Shown piece by piece: positions 14,269-17,065 of a DNA stretch of 17,065 bases (the first letter of the stretch is position 1; every line of letters starts with the position of its first letter). The DNA comes from Chitinophagaceae bacterium (GTDB lineage: Bacteria > Bacteroidota > Bacteroidia > Chitinophagales > Chitinophagaceae). Position numbers and translations under genes: made by a program. Under the pieces are notes generated by a model. It saw only the letters and a program-made list of their open reading frames with translations, had not been told where the DNA came from and made no database searches. The DNA is taken from NCBI GenBank assembly GCA_030151745.1, contig JASLDA010000397.1, forward strand, positions 1 to 17,065, written 5' to 3'.

Positions 14269-15423
14269 GTGAAGCAACCGGAAATTAACTATATCGATAA
14301 TCAGGCGGCGTTGGATGCCGCCGTGGCAGGACTGCGGGCCGCCGACGAGCTGGCCTTCGACCTGGAATTTGACAGTCACAGCTTCGCCTACGGCGTAAAT
14401 CTGGCATTGATCCAGATAGCGGACACGGAGCGCTGTTACCTGGTGGATCCCCTGGCCGGACTGGACCTGAAGGGGCTATACGCGGTCTTCGAGGATGGGG
14501 CGATCCGGAAGCTGGCCCACAGCAGCGGGGAGGATCTGCGCCTTCTGCACAGCCTGGGCTGCGTGCCGCAGAACGTGTACGATACCGAGGTCGCCGCGCG
14601 CCTGCTGAACTACGAGGCTACGTCGCTGGCGTCGATGCTGCAGCAGAAGCTGGGCGTGCAGCTGGACAAGAAGCAGCAGCGCAGCAATTGGCTGAAGCGT
14701 CCGCTGACGCCGGAGCAGCTGCATTACGCTGCCCTGGACGTGCAATACCTGCACGCGCTCAAGGCCGTGCTGGAGCCGGAGCTGGCGGCGGCCGGGCTGC
14801 TGGAGTTCGCCGGCGACGAGCAGGCGGCGCTGAGCCGGATCGTATACAGGCCGGAGGAGCGCAGCAGCTTCCTCAGGCCGGCCGACAGCTACCAGCTGAG
14901 CCCTTACGACCAGTTTGTGCTGGACGGCTTGCTCCGTTTCCGGGACGAGCTAGCCCGGGAGATGAACCGGCCGGCATTCCAGGTCCTCGACGAGCAGCTG
15001 CTCCGCTCATTGACGGCGGGGCAGGTGGATCCCGAGCAGGCCCCCTTTGAGAAGGGCGTTCACGGGCGGCTGCGCAATGCCGGCTTCGGCAGGAAGATCA
15101 GGTTGCGCTACGAACGTCTCCTGGATGCGGCAAACCGCGAGGGCCTGAGCCGGGAGCTGCCCCAGCGCCGCCGCCTGAGCCGCGAGGAACATGCCGCCCG
15201 CCAGCAGGCGGAAGCCGACCGCCGCGACAAGTTCGGCCCGGTGCAGGAAGCGCTGGCCGCCCGTTACGGCATCTTCGCGGCCCGCATGCTGCTCAGCAAT
15301 ACCCTGGTCGGCGAGGTGCTCCGCGGCGCGACCAGCTTCGAGGATCTGCAGCGGCCCTACCGGCTGCGCGTGATCCGTGAAACCGCGGATCAGCTGGGAA
15401 TCAGCCTTGCGCCGTATCTCTAA
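14269..15423 (+). CDS. rnd: Ribonuclease D (3'-5' exoribonuclease)
   Basis: RNase D trims 3' ends of tRNA precursors and other stable RNAs. The 384-aa protein has the DEDDy exonuclease domain (about 5-175) with Asp31 and Glu33 in AFDLEFD, Asp89 in HSSGEDLRLL, and Tyr153 with Asp157 in YAALDVQYLH. An HRDC domain follows (about 208-285; YDQFVLDGLLRFRDELAREMNRPAF), and a helical C-terminal region to the end suggests a second HRDC-like unit. GTG 14269 is chosen as the start because it sits 18 bp after the glycosyltransferase stop and just before the exonuclease domain. It is the last gene of this plus-strand run and is followed at once by a long palindrome. Confidence 0.94.
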   Translation: MKQPEINYIDNQAALDAAVAGLRAADELAFDLEFDSHSFAYGVNLALIQIADTERCYLVDPLAGLDLKGLYAVFEDGAIRKLAHSSGEDLRLLHSLGCVPQNVYDTEVAARLLNYEATSLASMLQQKLGVQLDKKQQRSNWLKRPLTPEQLHYAALDVQYLHALKAVLEPELAAAGLLEFAGDEQAALSRIVYRPEERSSFLRPADSYQLSPYDQFVLDGLLRFRDELAREMNRPAFQVLDEQLLRSLTAGQVDPEQAPFEKGVHGRLRNAGFGRKIRLRYERLLDAANREGLSRELPQRRRLSREEHAARQQAEADRRDKFGPVQEALAARYGIFAARMLLSNTLVGEVLRGATSFEDLQRPYRLRVIRETADQLGISLAPYL

Positions 15424-15425
15424 GT

Positions 15426-15470
15426 GGTTTTCAAGGTGTCACCTCCATTGGAGGTGACACCTTGAAAACC
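15426..15470. repeat. Perfect 22-bp inverted repeat with 1-nt centre after rnd
   Basis: Arms 15426-15447 and 15449-15470 are exact reverse complements around one central T (15448). The arms begin GGTTTTCAAG and each contains the nested near-palindrome GGTGTCACC. The repeat starts 2 bp after the rnd stop and lies between the convergent rnd and rhomboid genes. There is no T-tract outside the stem, so it is not a standard intrinsic terminator, though it could stop transcription both ways. A mobile palindromic (REP/MITE-like) element is the alternative. Confidence 0.85.
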
Positions 15471-15492
15471 TCCGGTCGCGGCATCAGTTTCC

Positions 15493-15540
15493 TGCATGGC
15501 AATGCAAGCCCCGTAGGGGCCAACCAATTTCCCGGGGGAA
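15493..15540. repeat. Cluster of three short hairpins between rnd and the rhomboid gene
   Basis: Three small inverted repeats follow one another: TGCAT-GGCA-ATGCA (15493-15506), GCCCC-GTA-GGGGC (15508-15520) and TTCCC-GG-GGGAA (15529-15540). The middle one resembles the CCCCGTAGGGG core seen in dispersed repeats of various bacteria (recalled, not checked). No gene fits in 15424-15554. Confidence 0.5.
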
Positions 15541-15554
15541 GGACAGCCAATCCT

Positions 15555-16184
15555 TCAGAAGCCGGAGCTGAAGTTGATATGCTGGATCGCCTCGATGAAC
15601 TGCAGCCCGTGGCTGGGTTCGACGGCCAATGTGAACAAGAAGCCCCATATGGCGCCCCAGAAGTGCGCATCGTGATTGATGGTGCCCCCGCCCCGCTTCG
15701 ACATATAGGCCGAGTAAACGAGGTAAGCCGCTGCAAAGACGATGTTCGGCATCGGAATGAAAAAGACGCGGATCGTCGCCCAGGGCGAGAAATACACCGA
15801 TGAGAACAGCACCGAGGCAACGCCCCCGGAGGCGCCGAGCGAGCGGTAGTACGGGTTCTCGCGGTGCTTGTAGAACGAGGGCAGGCTGGCTACGACGATT
15901 CCGGTCAGGTACATGAACACGTAGAGCCAGGGAGTGATCCTCCAGGCAACGAAGGCGGATTCCACGTACTGCCCGATGAAGAACAGCGTAATCATATTGA
16001 AGCTCAGGTGCATCCAGTCTGCATGGATGAAGCCCGAGCTCAGCAGCCGGTAATACTCGTTCGCGCGGTGCATGCGCGCAGGCCACAAAATCAGCTTGTC
16101 GGCCAGCCGCCTGTCGTTAAATGCTGCGATCGACAGAAGTACGGTAATGATGACGAGGGTAATCGTAAATGCTATTAAACCCAT
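15555..16184 (-). CDS. Rhomboid family intramembrane serine protease
   Basis: A six-TM membrane protease that cleaves transmembrane substrates within the lipid bilayer. The 209-aa protein shows RLLSSGFIHADWMHLSFNM (46-64), with the rhomboid H-x-x-x-N pair His59/Asn63, the active-site GASGG (117-121) with Ser119, and NHDAHFWGAIWGF (170-182), where His174 is the likely catalytic partner. TM segments lie at about 3-21, 60-78, 86-102, 117-133, 146-160 and 172-188. Length is typical of the minimal bacterial form with no extra cytoplasmic domain. Substrates are unknown. It lies 92 bp downstream of rlmH on the same strand; a TACTTTCG stretch (one mismatch to TAnnTTTG) before the ATG may be its own promoter. 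Confidence 0.94.
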   Translation of the reverse strand: MGLIAFTITLVIITVLLSIAAFNDRRLADKLILWPARMHRANEYYRLLSSGFIHADWMHLSFNMITLFFIGQYVESAFVAWRITPWLYVFMYLTGIVVASLPSFYKHRENPYYRSLGASGGVASVLFSSVYFSPWATIRVFFIPMPNIVFAAAYLVYSAYMSKRGGGTINHDAHFWGAIWGFLFTLAVEPSHGLQFIEAIQHINFSSGF

Positions 16185-16276
16185 GAACTAACGAAAGTAG
16201 CCTTTACTTCGCAAGGGATAAATTCCTGGCCGGGCCGTGTCCGGAAATCAGGGAGTTCGATCCTGGCGAATCGCCG

Positions 16277-16750
16277 TCAGGCGTGGTGATATGCAGAATT
16301 GTTGAGAATGGAAAACGCGCGGTACACCTGCTCGGCAACGATCAGCCGCACCAGTTGATGGGGAAATACCAGTTTCGACAGGCTCCAGCTCCCGCGGGCG
16401 CGCTGCTTTACGGCTTCGCCGGTGCCATATGCGCCGCCGATCAGCAGCACCAGGGTCTTTACGCTCTGGTTCATGAGCTGCTGGAACTGGGCGGCCCATT
16501 CGGGGGAGCTCAGTTGCTTGCCGCGCTCGTCGAGAACAATAAGATAATGTTGGGGCCCCAGGCGGCCCAGGATCAGCTCTTCCTCGGCCCGGATCATGGC
16601 CTCGGGCTTCAGGGATCCTGCGTTCCTGGGCGGCGGGATGATCTCCAGCGATACCGGGTTCCAGGGCCTGACTTTCTTCAGGTAATGCGCGATCGCCGGA
16701 TCTATTATAGCTTCGTTCGGCTTGCCCAGGGACCATATCTCGATTTGCAT
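16277..16750 (-). CDS. rlmH: 23S rRNA (pseudouridine-1915-N3)-methyltransferase RlmH
   Basis: RlmH methylates pseudouridine 1915 in helix 69 of 23S rRNA on assembled ribosomes, using SAM. The 157-aa protein has the SPOUT (trefoil-knot) signatures: LDERGKQLSSPEWA (73-86), LIGGAYG (103-109) as SAM-binding loop, SLSKLVFPHQLVRLIVAEQVYRA (123-145) and C-terminal YHHA. Length and terminal YHH are exactly those of the family. ATG 16750 diverges from the E2 gene at 16890 across 139 bp; a TACCTTGC stretch (16802-16809, minus) is a weak promoter candidate. The gene ends 92 bp before the rhomboid start. Confidence 0.97.
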   Translation of the reverse strand: MQIEIWSLGKPNEAIIDPAIAHYLKKVRPWNPVSLEIIPPPRNAGSLKPEAMIRAEEELILGRLGPQHYLIVLDERGKQLSSPEWAAQFQQLMNQSVKTLVLLIGGAYGTGEAVKQRARGSWSLSKLVFPHQLVRLIVAEQVYRAFSILNNSAYHHA

Positions 16751-16889
16751 AGGAGTGTTTCGCGTCCGGCGAGGTTTGCATCGCTGCCTGCGTCCGGCAC
16801 GGCAAGGTAGCTGTTATGCCGCTGTACTGTTTCCTTAGTCAACAGAGGCTACAAATCATTACTTTTAAGCCCGAAAATAAAAGCACACA
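16751..16889. promoter_or_regulatory. Divergent promoter region rlmH / E2
   Basis: The 139-bp gap has an AT-rich right half. TACTTTTA (16860-16867, plus; one mismatch to TAnnTTTG) lies 22 bp before the E2 ATG, and TACCTTGC (16802-16809, minus) lies about 50 bp before rlmH. Neither is an exact match, so the assignment is tentative. Confidence 0.35.
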
Positions 16890-17065
16890 ATGGCCGAAGC
16901 GATCAGAATGCCGCTGCTCTCCGATACGATGAAGGAAGGGGTGATAGCGGCCTGGCACAAAAAGGTTGGAGACAAGGTTAAAAGCGACGATGTATTGGCG
17001 GATGTGGAGACGGACAAGGCGACGATGGAGGTAATGCCTTATGTAGACGGCACGCTCCTCTATAT
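16890..17065 (+). CDS. Pyruvate dehydrogenase complex dihydrolipoamide acetyltransferase (E2), N-terminal part
   Basis: The window ends after 58 codons, all within an N-terminal lipoyl domain. The sequence MPLLSDTMKEGVI (7-19), WHKKVGDKV (22-30) and DVETDKATMEV (38-48) is diagnostic; Lys43 is the lipoyl-attachment lysine. The 'SDTM' form after MP is typical of pyruvate rather than 2-oxoglutarate dehydrogenase E2 in Bacteroidota, so acetyl transfer to CoA in the PDH complex is the likely role, but the catalytic domain is outside the window and a branched-chain E2 cannot be excluded. The preceding 20 bp are A-rich, as usual for Bacteroidota starts, with no Shine-Dalgarno. Confidence 0.9.
   Translation, partial: MAEAIRMPLLSDTMKEGVIAAWHKKVGDKVKSDDVLADVETDKATMEVMPYVDGTLLY

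Noticed and set aside
16250..16262. GTTCGATCC-like stretch resembling a tRNA T-arm
   Set aside because: The flanking bases do not pair as a T-stem and no anticodon or D-arm is found nearby, so no tRNA is called.

Overview
The window looks like a chromosomal segment of a GC-rich member of the Bacteroidota, most likely Chitinophagaceae or a close relative. This is inferred from gene content: a short-N-domain FtsY, a fused DAHP synthase/chorismate mutase, a bifunctional phosphoglucose/phosphomannose isomerase, a DUF5723-like outer-membrane protein, a SMUG2/DUF4918-like uracil-DNA glycosylase and a pyruvate dehydrogenase E2 start. It also fits the promoter signals: several genes are preceded by TAnnTTTG, the -7 element of Bacteroidota, and recognisable Shine-Dalgarno sequences are rare. 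No phage, transposase, CRISPR array, rRNA or tRNA was seen.

Layout. Positions 1-2438 (minus strand) hold ftsY, a 124-aa one-TM protein and a GT-C type membrane glycosyltransferase that runs off the left edge. Positions 2639-3340 (plus) hold the uracil-DNA-glycosylase-like gene. Positions 3356-5806 (minus) hold a lipoprotein and a DUF5723 outer-membrane protein, 9 bp apart. A 307-bp gap follows. Positions 6129-7105 (plus) hold an alpha/beta hydrolase coupled by ATGA to a 40-codon ORF for a small, apparently secreted peptide. Positions 7115-8203 (minus) hold the DAHP synthase/chorismate mutase and 8244-8597 (minus) yraN, which diverges from the isomerase gene (8610-9593, plus) with only 12 bp between start codons. 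A heptamer tandem repeat and a bidirectional terminator separate the isomerase from ribF (9673-10617, minus).

Positions 10703-15423 (plus) hold a GT-C membrane protein gene cut by an in-frame TGA, a second GT-C protein with C-terminal TPRs, and RNase D. A perfect 22-bp inverted repeat sits 2 bp after the RNase D stop. Positions 15555-16184 and 16277-16750 (minus) hold a rhomboid protease and rlmH. The window ends in the lipoyl domain of a dihydrolipoamide acetyltransferase (16890 onward, plus).

Most genes are housekeeping: protein targeting, aromatic amino-acid and FAD synthesis, sugar-phosphate interconversion, RNA processing and methylation, central carbon. The accessory part is the GT-C membrane proteins (lipid-linked sugar transfer is a plausible but unproven role) and the lipoprotein/outer-membrane pair. 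I do not see a clear new multi-gene system. The best leads are the TGA-split glycosyltransferase, the small coupled peptide, the long palindrome after rnd, the mutually overlapping yraN/isomerase promoters, and a Cys/His-rich open frame without a start codon in the 5.8-6.1 kb gap.
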